Made by a program: the position numbers and the translations under genes. Positions 1 to 12,000 of a DNA stretch of 64,000 nt are shown here, in pieces; the first letter of the stretch is position 1; every line of letters begins with the position of its first letter. Origin of the DNA: Patellaria atrata CBS 101060 (taxonomy: Eukaryota; Ascomycota; Dothideomycetes; Patellariales; Patellariaceae); NCBI GenBank assembly GCA_010093705.1, contig MU006103.1:372001-436000 (forward strand). Direction: 5' to 3'. The notes under the pieces are model-generated. The model was not told the DNA's origin. It made no database searches and saw only the letters and a list, made by a program, of their open reading frames with translations.

Positions 1-669
1 TGACAGATAGTTGATAGATCCACCAAAGGACCCATACTTCAACAGTACCCATGGTCGCCAATAGCACCAATACTCCAACAGCGCCACCATCTAACAATAC
101 TTAACTTATAAGTCGGAGCCGAGCACTTAGCTCTGAAAACCTCCAACATAAGGCTTGGGAGATCAGCCGTCTGACAGCTCTTCATTCTATCAGAACCAGC
201 CAGTTTGGTATAAGTCGTCAATTTGAAGGTTGCTTTTACTGAACTGTATAGACAATTGAAAGGTCGCAATGGTAAGGTACAAGTTCATCGGTATACTATT
301 ATCTGCACAGAGAGAGTACTGTACAGCAACGAAGGATCGTCCCATCATGCTTGAGTGGGATATTTAGGATGACGTTCTGGATGTAGGTATGTTTAAATCA
401 TACATTTCGAACTGGAAGATATACAAGGTCAAATAGGTTAAAACATGTTGCTCATACTCGAGAGACAATGTAATGGTAAGATATTCCGACCTTGCTTGAG
501 ATGATGTTGTTATTAAGGTAATTACCCAAAACGGACATAGCCTGGAGGGGAACAGCTGTCCCATCATCCTCACATGCCCCTTCCTCCATCCCCCACGCAA
601 AAAGTCCTCACTCACCAGCGAATCCTAAACTACAACCCTCCAAACCCACAGTACTACTCCCCTCTCACA
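1..669. other. Intergenic, left edge
   Basis: I see no convincing gene here. Short open frames on both strands have no recognisable domain. The word GTACTGTAC occurs at 316-324. An in-frame ATG at 574 lies upstream of the first gene but is not the favoured start. The last part is probably that gene's promoter and 5' leader. Confidence 0.5.
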
Positions 670-1883
670 ATGGAGCTCGCCCAATTCGACAACGACCCGA
701 ACCTCTACCTCTTCACCTCCCTCACCGCCGGCTCCTCTCACATCGTCACGGCAACCTCGCGCATAGAAACGATCCTAAAAGCAAACCGCATCCCCTTCAC
801 CTATAAAGATACCGCGACCGATGAGCTCGCGAAGAAGCTCTTCCAGCGACGTGGCGCGAAGAAGAAGCTGCCCTTGCTCGTCAGGCAGGGTTACGTCATT
901 GCGGTATGTGCTCCTAATTCCACGACGCAAAACCGGGGGGGAAAGGGGGCATGGTGTATGGAGGCTAATTTACATTGGGAGTTTTCTAGGATCTAGAAGA
1001 GGTAGAGGATTGGAACGAGATGGATGAAATAGAGGAAAACCTCGGCGATGTGCCTGGCGCGGGGACTATCCCTATGTCCACCGCGCCCACGCCCGCCGCA
1101 TCTTCCACATCCACGCCCGTAAAACAGGCTTCTGCACCGCCGAAACCGAAGGAGGAAGACTCGAAGGCTCTGCCTATGCGGCAGTTGGCCTCTGAGGCTG
1201 CGTCCGTCGCTACAGCGAAGAAGAACGCGGCGGCTGCGGCCCTGAAGCAGACGACGGCTTCTACGATAAGTTCTACGGCAAAGTCTACGGGTAGTACATC
1301 TACAGGTGCATCAATGGGGGAGGAGTCATCTACGTCCTCCACCGCTGCCAAACCTGAGGTTCCACCACCTGCTCAAGCTAGCCCTTCCGGCCCAGCGAAG
1401 ACACATAGAGGGTCGAGTATCAGTTTGGCAAGCGAGGAGGAGATAAAAGCGATTGAGAAAGCGACTGCAATACCTGAGGAGGATGAGGAAGACGAAGAGG
1501 ATGAGGAAAGCGAGGAGGATGAGGAAGACGAGGAGGATGAGGAAGACGAGGAGGATGAGGAAGACGAGGAGGATGAGGACAAGGGAAAGGTCAAACCGGC
1601 GGTACCAGCCACATCCAATGCGGAGAAAGCAGCTGAGGTCAAGCCGGTCACTGAACTGGATGACAAGGGAACGAGTAATTCAGAAGCGAAGAAAAAGCAT
1701 ATGGCAGAAAATGAAGACGAGGACGAAGAGAACGAAGGGGACGATGATGATGATGATAGTGAAGAGGAAGAAAGTGATGAGAGTGACGAAGACCTAACAG
1801 CCATTACATCAAAGATGCCTACAGCAATTGAGACTCAGGGAGCTAAGGAGCCTGAAAATGCAGGAGTTAGTGTAGAGGACTAA
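670..1883 (+). CDS. SH3BGR/thioredoxin-fold protein with acidic tail
   Basis: Two exons, 670-903 and 990-1883, give about 375 aa; the intron 904-989 starts GTATGT, ends TTCTAG and is phase 0. Residues about 10-95 resemble the SH3BGR family of glutaredoxin-like folds (YLFTSLTAGSSHIVTATS, then LPLLVRQGYVIADLEEVEDW across the junction). No redox CxxC is visible, as usual for this family, so a binding rather than an enzymatic role is likely (inference). The rest is Ala/Ser/Pro-rich and then very acidic, with an 18-bp in-frame tandem repeat coding for Asp/Glu runs. I chose ATG 670 over the in-frame ATG 574 because related fungal proteins begin just before the first strand. The gene is convergent with the bZIP gene, about 210 bp away. 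The fold is fairly clear; the function is unknown. Confidence 0.82.
1482..1580 (+). repeat. 18-bp coding tandem repeat (acidic)
   Basis: Five consecutive units of GATGAGGAAGACGAGGAG or a close variant, plus a 9-nt partial unit, encode Asp/Glu runs in the tail of the SH3BGR-like protein. Because 18 is a multiple of three, unit gain or loss would keep the frame. Confidence 0.85.
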
Positions 1884-2096
1884 TTAATTTGTATTATGTG
1901 ATTGAAGATATCCATAAAGCGTAAACTATGAATTTTTATTCTCGATATGACATTGCCCGTGTGCTCATTATCATGCTACCACAAGCTATGTACGGTAAAG
2001 ACCGATTGAATTAACAGTTACCCAATGAAGTCATAAAGTCACAACCAAAAGTAAGCGAAAGAGGTATAAGAGAAACGAACGGAGACCGGTTCCAGA

Positions 2097-3618
2097 TCAA
2101 GCGAAAGCGGCATAGCTTTCAATTTTCGTGGCAAAAACGATACTGAGGGCATCTCGAACCTCAAATTCTTCCAGCACGGCCCCAAAGCTAAACGATGTCA
2201 GATGATCTAGCAATATATATAATATAAGCGAGGATTACTTACCCATAACATCTCACCTTTGCCAGAAGATCTTCCTTGATCGTCTGGAAGTCTTCCTTAG
2301 TGAGTTCATTCACACGGGGATGTTGTAGGATGCTCGCCCACGCCATGATAGGCGTAATCTCGCCATCGAGCGGTAGCCGATTGCTGAGATCGAGTAGCTT
2401 GAGCAGGTCGTTCATCGATACGTCCGGCATCTTGTGCGGATACTTTTCTTCGGGGTGCTCGTGGATGTGGCTCTCCGGTGGGCACGAGGCGTTCAGCACA
2501 TGGCCGCTGAAGCTACCTTCAGCATCCTGGGATCTTAGGAGAAGGAACTGGGCATGGTCTAAACATGGTCGCTCGAGTCTGAGGAGAGACACAGGTGTCA
2601 GAAACGATTGTTCCAATCAGGTGAGGGCTGGTGAAGGCCCTACGTATAGTATGCTTTGGATAAGAGAGATAACAGATATACAAGAGAGATGGATTGGGTT
2701 ATTGTTGCGGTGGAGGTGAGAGATATGGTGTTCGATCGTACGTTAAGACAAAATCAATGCCTATCTGGCCATAGTCCATATTGCCTCGATCGAGTTGCTC
2801 TATTGGCGGCTGTCCTTGTATCGATTGGGATGGAAATCCCAAACCTGATGTGCTTGGCGGTGATGTCATGCCGGTGGAGTTTGTTCTGGGATTATAACTC
2901 CCAGAAACGCTACCACTGGAGCTTCCTCCATAACTAGTCGAGCTTCCATTAAAACCTAAGCCGGGACTTAAGTTCGACCCGTCTATTGAAATGCCGTGAG
3001 CAGCTAAAAGGTCTCGCAACTTTCGATTCTCTTCTGCAAAGCGGTCACGTTCGCGTGCAGTATTAGCAAACACCTCCTTGAGACGTAACACTTCTTGTTC
3101 GAGAGCTTTGATATACATCTCTTTTCGTTCTCGGTGTGTTCTGTAAGATGGATATAAGTTCATGCTAGAATGTTGAATTATGGAAGGACTTGCCTCTGAG
3201 CTTGTCGGTTGAGCTCTTGCCTACGAGTTAACGCCGGTTTACTATCTGGTTTGGGACCCCGTCTCTTGGGAGTCTGGCCATCTGAATTTCATAAGTATCA
3301 TGGTTGCATGAAAGTAGAGTGGAGAGTACCTTTCGTGGTTTTCTTATCTCCCGTTAGGTTCTTTAAAAAGCCAAAACTAGCCAAAGGGCTCTTTGAGCTA
3401 TTTGATTCGCTACCTGCTATCAAGTCTTGCACCATACCACCATCCGTCGAAACATAATCGGTAGGGCTTCCTCGGTTGCTACCTTGACTTACACTCCCCG
3501 CGGAGCGAGTATGAAAGGGGGTAGCTCTCGAGGAACCCCTCACGATTTGTTCGGTAGGATGATAGTTGGTGCGCGCCGTTAGCCCGTCTGTCCACGACAG
3601 TGAATATGAATGAGACAT
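2097..3618 (-). CDS. bZIP transcription factor (fungal YAP-like basic region)
   Basis: Five exons in transcript order, 3618-3330, 3281-3194, 3140-2742, 2578-2243 and 2187-2097, give 400 aa. The joined protein reads KRRGPKPDSKPALTRRQ, then a basic region NRQAQRTHRERK and a leucine-zipper heptad series (IKALEQEVLRLKEVF). The NxxAQxxxR pattern is that of the fungal YAP/Pap1 class, with His where Phe is usual. A conserved C-terminal block follows (DFVLTLERPCLDH, later RCYGFGAVLEEFEVRDAL) that only appears when the introns are removed. Intron 3141-3193 has a GC donor (AG|GCAAGT) and splits the basic region; the others (3282-3329, 2579-2741, 2188-2242) are GT-AG. The start at 3618 is the first ATG of a plausible first exon, but further 5' exons cannot be excluded. 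It probably acts as a nuclear dimer; targets are unknown. Confidence 0.85.
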
Positions 3619-6029
3619 GGGAAGGTGGAGAAATGAAAAATAAGAGTGTAACAGAGTGAGTTCGAAATTAATGAAGGGAACAAGCGTCGCCTTGCTAATG
3701 AAGATTGTCAAGGAGATAAATGAAGCGCCGGCATCAATGGATTTAATAGCTGGAGGCGATCATGCCATGATAGCTGTTAAGTCCACAGTACCAATCGGAT
3801 ATACAGCTTAATGTATTCTCATACAGGTCAAGAAGTCGAAGACCATGCCTTATAGACAAGGTGAAAGGGTCGACCTGTACAAAACGGGGACTGTATAGGC
3901 CGATTGGCTAGCAGAGTACGAGATAAGAGTAGGCTACGCATGAGGGAATAGGAAGAACACAAATCGTCCGTTACAGCTGACGACATACGACTCAGATTCG
4001 TGGTTGACGATGGCGTCGAGATCCCATGTTTCCCGAATGATGGTGGTGCAGCGAAGGTAGATGGAAGCATGAAAGAAGGGCAGACTAAGGATACATCAAA
4101 CACTTACCATATCCATAACTGTTCGACCTGTGGTGACCCGATTCGCTGCCGCCAATCGCAGTCTCGGTAGGAGATATAGTAGCCATGCTATTGGGTTTGC
4201 ATCTGCGGTTGACGGTCTACCAAACAGTAAGCCTCGGTTTTGCATGCTTTGACATAGAAAGGCGGAGAATGATTCAATACAGATATGAAGCTCGCCGTGG
4301 AAGATTTGGCAAGATAGGGTATGTCGTTCCATGCAAAGCGTCGCTAAGCTAAGCCTCCACACGAAACAATAATGCACAACGTAATCGAAGAGTCAAATGG
4401 AGACGACGAGTTTCGGTGAAATGGGGGCAGTGCATTGAAAAAGAACGGGAGTCCTGAGGTAGAAGAAATAGAGATGGGAGAAGAGGATACAGTTATATGG
4501 AATTGTCGAACGCAAGCACTGAATTGGAGAATAATGCCCAGAGCAGCACAGCGCAGCGCAGCAGGGGATATTGATACTCGATGCTTGGAGTGGATCTGGC
4601 ATGATATACAGAAAACTTACTTACTAGTTGATGAGAGAGTATGGGCAAGAGTCCGCTGGACGTCGATATTCTTGATAAGGTAGGGTTGAAGCGGTTGGTT
4701 GGCAGTTATTTGGAATCCTCGAACATAAGCCGGAGACGGAGAGGCGCTAGTCCCGTTGCACTTGAAGAGGGCTGAAGCAACTTTTGTAAGGAGCGAGGGG
4801 AGGGGAATCACGAGAGAAGGAAAGAAGGAAAGAACCTAATAAGCAGTGGAGATGGGTAAACTGAAAACAAAAACTTTCGGAATGAGAGGGAACAGGATGA
4901 AGCTTTGCTGGAATGTAGTTGGGGGGTGCGGGATAGATTTGTACAGTACGTTTTCTCCTTGTAATGGCAAATAAATGGACGAAGAGATGGAAAATGATGG
5001 ACGAAAATGGCCTACCTTAGCGGTCAATGCTTAATGTTGCGGGGCTCGCTTACTTCCTTTAGGTACACAAACTTTGTCCGTGGCGATAACAGCGATAATA
5101 TGCACAATGGAAATACTGCAGTACCTCCTCTTCTGTCTTATTGTCAGCACTCAGAAAGTTGAGCATGAGACCTCTTTTGAGTTTATATTCCATAGGCATA
5201 TGCAGGGATAATGCTCGATTAGACTTGGGTGCTAACCAGAACTCAGAAGATACGGTACTGTACCTCTACTCGTAAGGTACTCAGTATTTCCTAGCAATAT
5301 CTTCGTCAGAGTCAGATGAATAACTGTGTGGAATATTTTCTCACACCGTTATATGATAACTCTGCACAGTACTTATAGATGGTCTTCGCAGTCAAGTTAT
5401 TCTTGTTACTCAATCCCTTTAGTGCTGATCGGGGCTTCAAAGTGGCACCGTTCTTCGAAATAGAGACCACCCTTCGTTGTTATGGGCAGATATGATTCAC
5501 ATAATCACGTCCTGGGAATTGTGTTGCTAGATATTATTATAGTTCTCTGCTCAAATGTGCTGGAACTACTCCTCTTCCCTGCTTTTGCCCGGCTCAAAAG
5601 CAATAGTTCTATCAGGAATATGCAAAGTCGAGTCGGTTGGCGCAAATACTACGTGGTCATATTCTTTTTTATATCATTGAATGACTGCTTCCTCTTGAGT
5701 ATCTATTGCCCGTATTCCATTAGCCAGATCGCTGATAAGATAGCTCGTAACTATTTCCTAAATAGTGCAACAGATATCCATGTTTTGTTCCACTAGGGCA
5801 AGTTCTAATACCATCAGTGACCTCCACTCGTTCGATCGTTAATAAAATCTCTATCCCAGACTCAGTAACCCCACCTACTCCCAGTTATAAATATGCCTTA
5901 TGTGAAGTCCCTTTACCCCAAGATAGAGGTCTGTAGCTGAATTCCACTTTGCATGTCCTACCGTGTTCTTTGGTGCAAAACCCTTTACTCTCTAAAGTTA
6001 TCTCGTTGTCTTACTATTTCGACTATAAT
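3619..6029. other. Long non-coding stretch between the bZIP and P450 genes
   Basis: No protein-like frame is found on either strand; the open frames present are short and without domain character. Several good minus-strand donor sites occur (for example near 4105, 4620, 5010 and 5050), so the bZIP gene may have a long, spliced 5' leader. GTACAGTAC occurs at 4941-4949 and GTACTGTAC at 5255-5263. The last 150 bp hold a TATA box for the P450 gene. Confidence 0.5.
5886..5893 (+). promoter_or_regulatory. TATA box of the P450 gene
   Basis: TATAAATA lies 137 bp upstream of the P450 start codon, a usual spacing for a fungal TATA promoter with a short leader. Assigned from sequence and position only. 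Confidence 0.45.
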
Positions 6030-7747
6030 ATGGGGCTAGTTTCAGCTACCAATGCTCTCCTAATATTGTTTTGCTATATTGTCTATAAACAAATTCTATC
6101 TTATCTTTCTTTCCGACGTTTTGAGCAGTTTGCACATAGAAACGGCTGTGAGCCACCACCACCCGGGCCTAGTAAATGGCCGTGGAGTTTGGATCGCTTC
6201 ATTCGAGTACTCAGAATCGGGCAGACCGGCGAAGATCTCCTTGATGATTATTTGTGCAGTGCGTACAAAGAACTCGGACGATATACATATTTCGGAACAG
6301 GGCCTTTCGGGAAACGTTCTGTACAGACGATAGAACCGGACAACATCAAGGCGATTCTGGCAACGAACTTCAAAGACTATGAGCTGGCATCTGGGAGATA
6401 CAAACAATTCTCACCTCTTCTAGGCAAGGGAATCTTTACAACTGACGGAGAAGCCTGGGAACATTCTAGAGCACTTTTCAGACCACAGTTTGCGAGGGAT
6501 ATGATCAATGACTTGGATTCCATTGAAAGACACGTACAAGCTCTGTTCCGGGCAATCCCAAAAGCCAATGACGGATGGACTACAGAATTCGATTTGATGC
6601 CGCTTTTGTTCCGCCTCACTCTCGATACAGCGACTGAATTTCTCTTTGGGGAAAGCGTTAATACGCAATCTTCTAAGAACCCGTATACCGCTCTTTCGGG
6701 TCAGAGGGGACGAGACGTTGGGAATTCTCGGATTGCGAAATCTAAAACTGCGATGGATTACGACGAAGCATTCACCATTATAGGACACTACGTATACAAG
6801 CGGATGCGCTACCATTTTTTATATTTCGTAGCAGACGGATTCGAATTTAGAAACGCCATACGGACGCTGAAAGGCTTTGCCGATCTCTATGTGCGCAAAG
6901 CTTTTGAATCGGCGAAGCATGATATTGAGAAAAGACCGTCCGCGACTGATGGCCGGAAAGAAAAGTTTGTCTTGCTGAAGGCGCTCGTCCAGGACACGCA
7001 GGATCCCGAAAAGCTTAGAGATGAATTATTGGGTACGCATTCCAGAAGCATATTGTCATCTGTAGCCATCAAGAATATTTTTTTTACTGACTTACGGGCT
7101 TTTTAGCATTACTCCTGGCCGGCCGGGATACAACATCATCATTTCTAACTTGGGTATTCCTTCTCCTTTGCAGAAATCCGCGGGTGTTTAACAAACTCCG
7201 GAATGAGATCATGAGTACTTTTCCACCTAACGCTAGGAAATCTCAGGAGAACCTCTCTTTCGCCTCGCTCAAGTCTTGTCGTTACCTTCAACATACAATG
7301 CTTGAAACCTTGCGTCTCTATTCCATCATCTACGTCAATATCCGCGTTGCGATTCGAAATACAGTGTTGCCCATCGGTGGAGGGCCATCTGGCACCGCTC
7401 CTCTCGCAGTGAAAAAAGATGATGCAATTATATACTCAACGTATGCGCTCCATAGACGGCCTGATCTGTGGGGCCCAGATCCAGATCAGTTCAGACCAGA
7501 GAGATGGGAAGGCCGCAAAAGTGGATGGGATTTCCTGCCATTCAATGGCGGGCCTAGGGTATGTCTGGGTCAGCAATACGCATTGACTGAAACTGGATAT
7601 GTCATAGTACGAATGCTACAGACTTTTGATAAGATTGAAGGCATTGGACCAGGAACCAGTGCGGACGAAAAGCCGAATAAAGCCTTAGGGGTTACACTCT
7701 ATCCTCGGGATGGTATTAAGATACGACTGAGAATAGCTAATGATTAG
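6030..7747 (+). CDS. Cytochrome P450 (CYP52-like clan)
   Basis: Exons 6030-7032 and 7107-7747 give 547 aa, a normal length; intron 7033-7106 is 74 nt (GGTACGC to TTTTAG). The N-terminus has a short membrane anchor (LLILFCYIVYKQIL) followed by a PPPPGPSKWP hinge, as in microsomal P450s. After splicing, the I-helix reads LLLAGRDTTSSFLTW with the oxygen-activation motif AGRDTT. The ExxR motif (ETLR), the PERW block (FRPERWEG) and the haem loop FNGGPRVCLGQQ with Cys487 follow in order. The sequence resembles the CYP52/CYP63 clan, whose known members omega-hydroxylate alkanes and fatty acids; the substrate here is inferred and untested. A reductase partner is expected elsewhere in the genome. No other metabolic genes sit beside it, so it does not look like part of a gene cluster. 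Confidence 0.93.
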
Positions 7748-9084
7748 ATTAGTCAAGGGCGTAGCTGTTATGATCCTTTCTCTTACAGTGGATATTGTGT
7801 CGCTTGAGGTGGTGGTAGGCGGGATGTTCCTGTTCTGCTCACTTAAGGTCGATAAGGTACAGAACTTTTTGAACTCAACTCTTTACCTTACCTATTTAAT
7901 GTATGGAGTATATAAAAAGCAATCTACAAGAACAAATTTGGATTGATTCTAATATCACGCTCCATCACGCTCTTCGACCTTAGTGAAAGAGAACGGGAAT
8001 GGCGGTGATGGTCATGTATCACAAGCGCTTGATTGAATCGAATCCATTCGTGCGGACAAATTCCGACTTTGTTCGGGGAATCGGCAAGTCGGTTCGAAAG
8101 TCAGGGGGCTGATCGGCTCCTTCTCGGGTGAACTACCGACATCAGCCCTCGAAAGTGTTATACCTATCTCCTAGAAATTGTTTTTATCAATCTCTTATAC
8201 CTCACAATACAATTCTCTGGGTCCCAAGACATAATGTCTGAGTCAATTGTCATCCGCCAGTTCTGTTGAACATAGAGAGTTGCCGTCCCTTTCCTCAGTA
8301 ACCTCTACTTACTCCGCAATCCACTCCAGTGTCTCACCGTTAACCAGTGTGTACCCTCCACGCAAACGTATTCCTCCCTCTACCACCTAAAACTCGCACG
8401 TAATTACCCACTGGTTGATTGACCTTACTTTCCCTTTCGAGTAGCAGTGGAGCCGTCGTAGAGTACCCACGCAGACCGTCAGGCTGATATCTCAACTTAC
8501 TCTGGTGCTATTGGAAAATCAGTACACAAAAAGGAATTGGAAGCGGGTGCACCAAAAAGAAATATCACTGGAGAGTTTTATGAAGCAAGAAAGCTTCTTT
8601 CTTCTATAAAATTATAGATTTTGAGAATATAAGGAGCCAAACAGCAGGGCACAAATCTAAGGCCCAGTTCCTGACAGGACCGTCGACTTTCATAACCTGA
8701 AGATGCTTAAGTTTTTTGTTTGCTCTTAGTCTGGCGTCATAGTTTTGGCATGACTGTATTTTTTTACTCGTGCCTCGATACCTTGACTTTTGGATTTCTT
8801 GGCTGTCGGTCTCTGCCTTGACGGGTATAAATAGTCTCTAGCTCCTCACTGTGAATTTCAATATCTCCAAGATCGGCGAACCTCCTCCTCAGTTTTGCAC
8901 GAGTCTTCAAACTCGTTTCTGCCTAAATTTGCCCCGGTCCTAGACGAGATAAAGGAAGTACTCCTCTCTAATAGGTATGTCTGCGTCATCATGTTCCAGC
9001 AGTGTCAATACCGACATGATCTTTATTTACATGAAATGTCTAATCCTAATGTTAACTAGTTGGTCGGATACTCTTTCTGTAACC
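7748..9084. other. Intergenic between P450 and FHA kinase
   Basis: No gene is supported. The part nearest the kinase is pyrimidine-rich and carries a TATA-like box at 8826. A likely 5'-leader intron (GTATGT at 8975 to ACTAG at 9059) lies just before the kinase start. An in-frame ATG at 8977 falls inside that intron. Confidence 0.45.
8826..8834 (+). promoter_or_regulatory. TATA-like box before the FHA kinase
   Basis: TATAAATAG lies about 150 bp upstream of the proposed leader-intron donor. It is a good TATA match in a pyrimidine-rich promoter; no further support is available. Confidence 0.35.
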
Positions 9085-12000
9085 ATGGAGGACGAGAACA
9101 CGCAAGTACTCACTCAACAAGTTCTTGATCCCCGTAGGCTTGGGGCTACAAACTCAAGTTTGAATGAGTCGGACATATCAGATGTGATATGTATTCTACA
9201 TCCCTCATCTCCAGCAGCTTTCCGAGTCGTCGCAAGTGCCGCTGAGCGTACTCCTCAGCATGTACTTCAGAATCGCGGCCTATTAACATTCAGCGATGAT
9301 GAAGCTTTAGAGGGAGCAGAAGAAGCAGATACATTCATACTCGCGGAGCATTCTGATCAACCACAAGATCTTGCTTTAAGATTCTCCTCAAGAACCATAA
9401 AACCCTTCTTAGGTTTCTGTTTCGGACGCAATCCTAATCAGTGCGATGTTGTCCTAAGTACAATGTCGGTCAAGAGGGTTAGCAATCTTCACTTCCGCAT
9501 ATTTGTTACCAAAGATGGCATTATCATGATTGAGGATCTTTCCACCAACGGCACCTTAGTGGACGAACGACACCTGAAGGGGAAGGCGAGCGAGCTTCCT
9601 GCTACAAGAATGCTCAACCAGGGCTCTGTCATCCAAATTCCATCTGCAAATCCGGACGAAACGATTAAATTCATTTGCCGCATGCCCTCTCGTGAAGGTC
9701 ATGAGGAAGAGTTTGCTAATAAATTTGATGCGTATATTGCGCGTGTTACCGAAACTCAAGACCCGCATATGCTGGACGCTTTAGGTCATCCAAAACGTAT
9801 TCATGCAGAGCGAAGACAAGTAGTACCTCAAAAAGGAAAACGCCCAACTATGACAAGTGCTTATTCCCACGGTATGCACTGGAATGGAGGCGACCAGTAT
9901 AATGTTGTAGGTCTACTTGGGAAAGGGGCGTTCGCTATCGTGTACCAGATCGCACACGCCATGGATGGCCGTTTACTTGCAGCTAAGGAGCTGGAAAAGA
10001 GACGATTTATCAAGAACGGCCAGCTTGACCAACGTCTTGATAACGAAATGCGAATCATGCAAGCGCTATCCCATCCTAACATAGTACAATACATCGACTA
10101 CAAGGATGATAATAATCACCTATATATCATCATGGAGTACGTTTCTTGCGGTGATCTTCAGGGTTATTTACATAAACACGGAGTATTAACGGAAGAAATG
10201 GCCAAACTTATGGCCCGTCAAATTCTTAATGCATTATCCTACTTGCACGCTAAAAACATCACCCATAGAGACATCAAACCTGACAACATACTCATCTCTT
10301 CTTACGAACCTTTCACTGTTAAGCTATCTGATTTTGGTCTTTCGAAAGTCGTTAAAAACAATGATACATTCCTTAAGACATTTTGCGGGACACTACTTTA
10401 TTGTGCTCCTGAAGTCTTTCCCCACTATGATGCCCATGTGGCGGGAAGGCGTGAGAAACGACGAAGGTCTGGACCAAACGGCAAGCCAGAAAATTTTCAC
10501 TCGTATAGTCAATCTGTAGACATTTGGTCTTTTGCGGGAGTTCTTTGGTTCTCTCTTTGTGGCCAGCCACCATTCGAGGGCGTAATGGATCACAACGGTC
10601 GCGGAATGTTTGACAAGATTATGGACACGGCTCTCGATGTTACACCGCTGAAGGATAATGGTGTCTCAGACAGTGGTATCGGTCTACTCCGAGACATGCT
10701 TAATACTAACCCTGCGCTACGACCAACCGAGAGACAGTGTTTGCGACATCAATGGCTCTACGACGATGTGGATCAACGGGCGGATTCTCCCACAAGAGGA
10801 TTGAAAATGATCCCGGAGGAGAGTGAGGCTAAGGAAGCCGAAACCGAAGCACAGTTGTCACAGTTGAGTCTTCGCGATCACGCTACTGGCGGTGCAGAAG
10901 AAATTGATTACGATTCGGACGATTTCAACTTTCTAAATCCTCGGGAGTCGAAGAGGATCAAGCCCGATATGCTTTACCCACGTAATCAGATTCGCGATCA
11001 GACTGAAGCAACCTCAAGCGCAGATGTATCTTTCGAGCGACCTCGATTTGTAGTTGACGGAGATGAAAGCTTCACCGTCCCCTCCTATCATCCTCGCCCA
11101 AACAGATTGTTCGGTGAGATTGGACAATCTGCGCTAAAGAACCCAAAAGCTTTAGACTTTCATGTCGCTCAAGCTCTCGAGCCACGAGATTCCTCTGCTT
11201 CCGCCGACAGCTCTCATGTGTCACGATGGGATGCATTTGGCGGAGTAGATACTACAGCTGCTTCCATGCATGAACCAGATGTCAATGCGCATGCACAAAA
11301 CCGGGAAGATTTCAACGGCAGTAGCCTTCTAGGAACGTTATCAATGGTTCGAGAGCTCAATATGGCGTCTCCACAATCCGCATATTCCCCGGTAAATGAA
11401 CCACCGACCCCGAAAACGCCGAGCTCATCTCAGAACTTATCGTTTCAAAATGGAGATACATCTGAGGCCGTGGGAAGTCTTTCTGAAGAACCCACTCCGA
11501 AACAGCCAGCGTTCAGCCGGCAAATCAATATCAGTATACCCCCACAGCCTCCATCAATTTATTTCGACTCAGAGGATCCAAGTACACACAGTCCCCAGTA
11601 CGACCTCGACGTTAGTGGCCAAGTCTTTACCGGAGGGGAAGACAGAACACTGGTAGATACATCAGGTACTATTTTGCTCCCGGACACCATGACAGCCCCC
11701 CCTGGAGGACCGATAGACGAAGTACAGAAAGTTGATGGGATACCAACGCTACTTCCACAGGAATTTCGGCGTCCCCGCCCAAGGTTAGGCAGAGTATACT
11801 CAACTATAGATTCCTTCACTACCATCCACCTTCGACTCGAAGACCGCATAACATCTTGGGGTCGTTGGCCAGCGAATTCACACGTCTACCCTGATGGGAA
11901 TGACACGCGAATACCAAAGAACGCTTTCAGTATCTACTTCCATGCCGCAGGGATTGAGAAGGTCCAGGAAGAGGATAAGGATTGGACGAGCTTGGACGGT

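Noticed and set aside
1373-1804. Long minus-strand Ser-rich open frame
   Set aside because: Antisense shadow of the Asp/Glu-rich repeat of the SH3BGR-like gene; poly-Ser comes from the complement of GAG/GAT runs.
5482-5796. Plus-strand open frame with hydrophobic stretches
   Set aside because: No family resemblance and no good start context; AT-rich DNA gives hydrophobic codons by chance.
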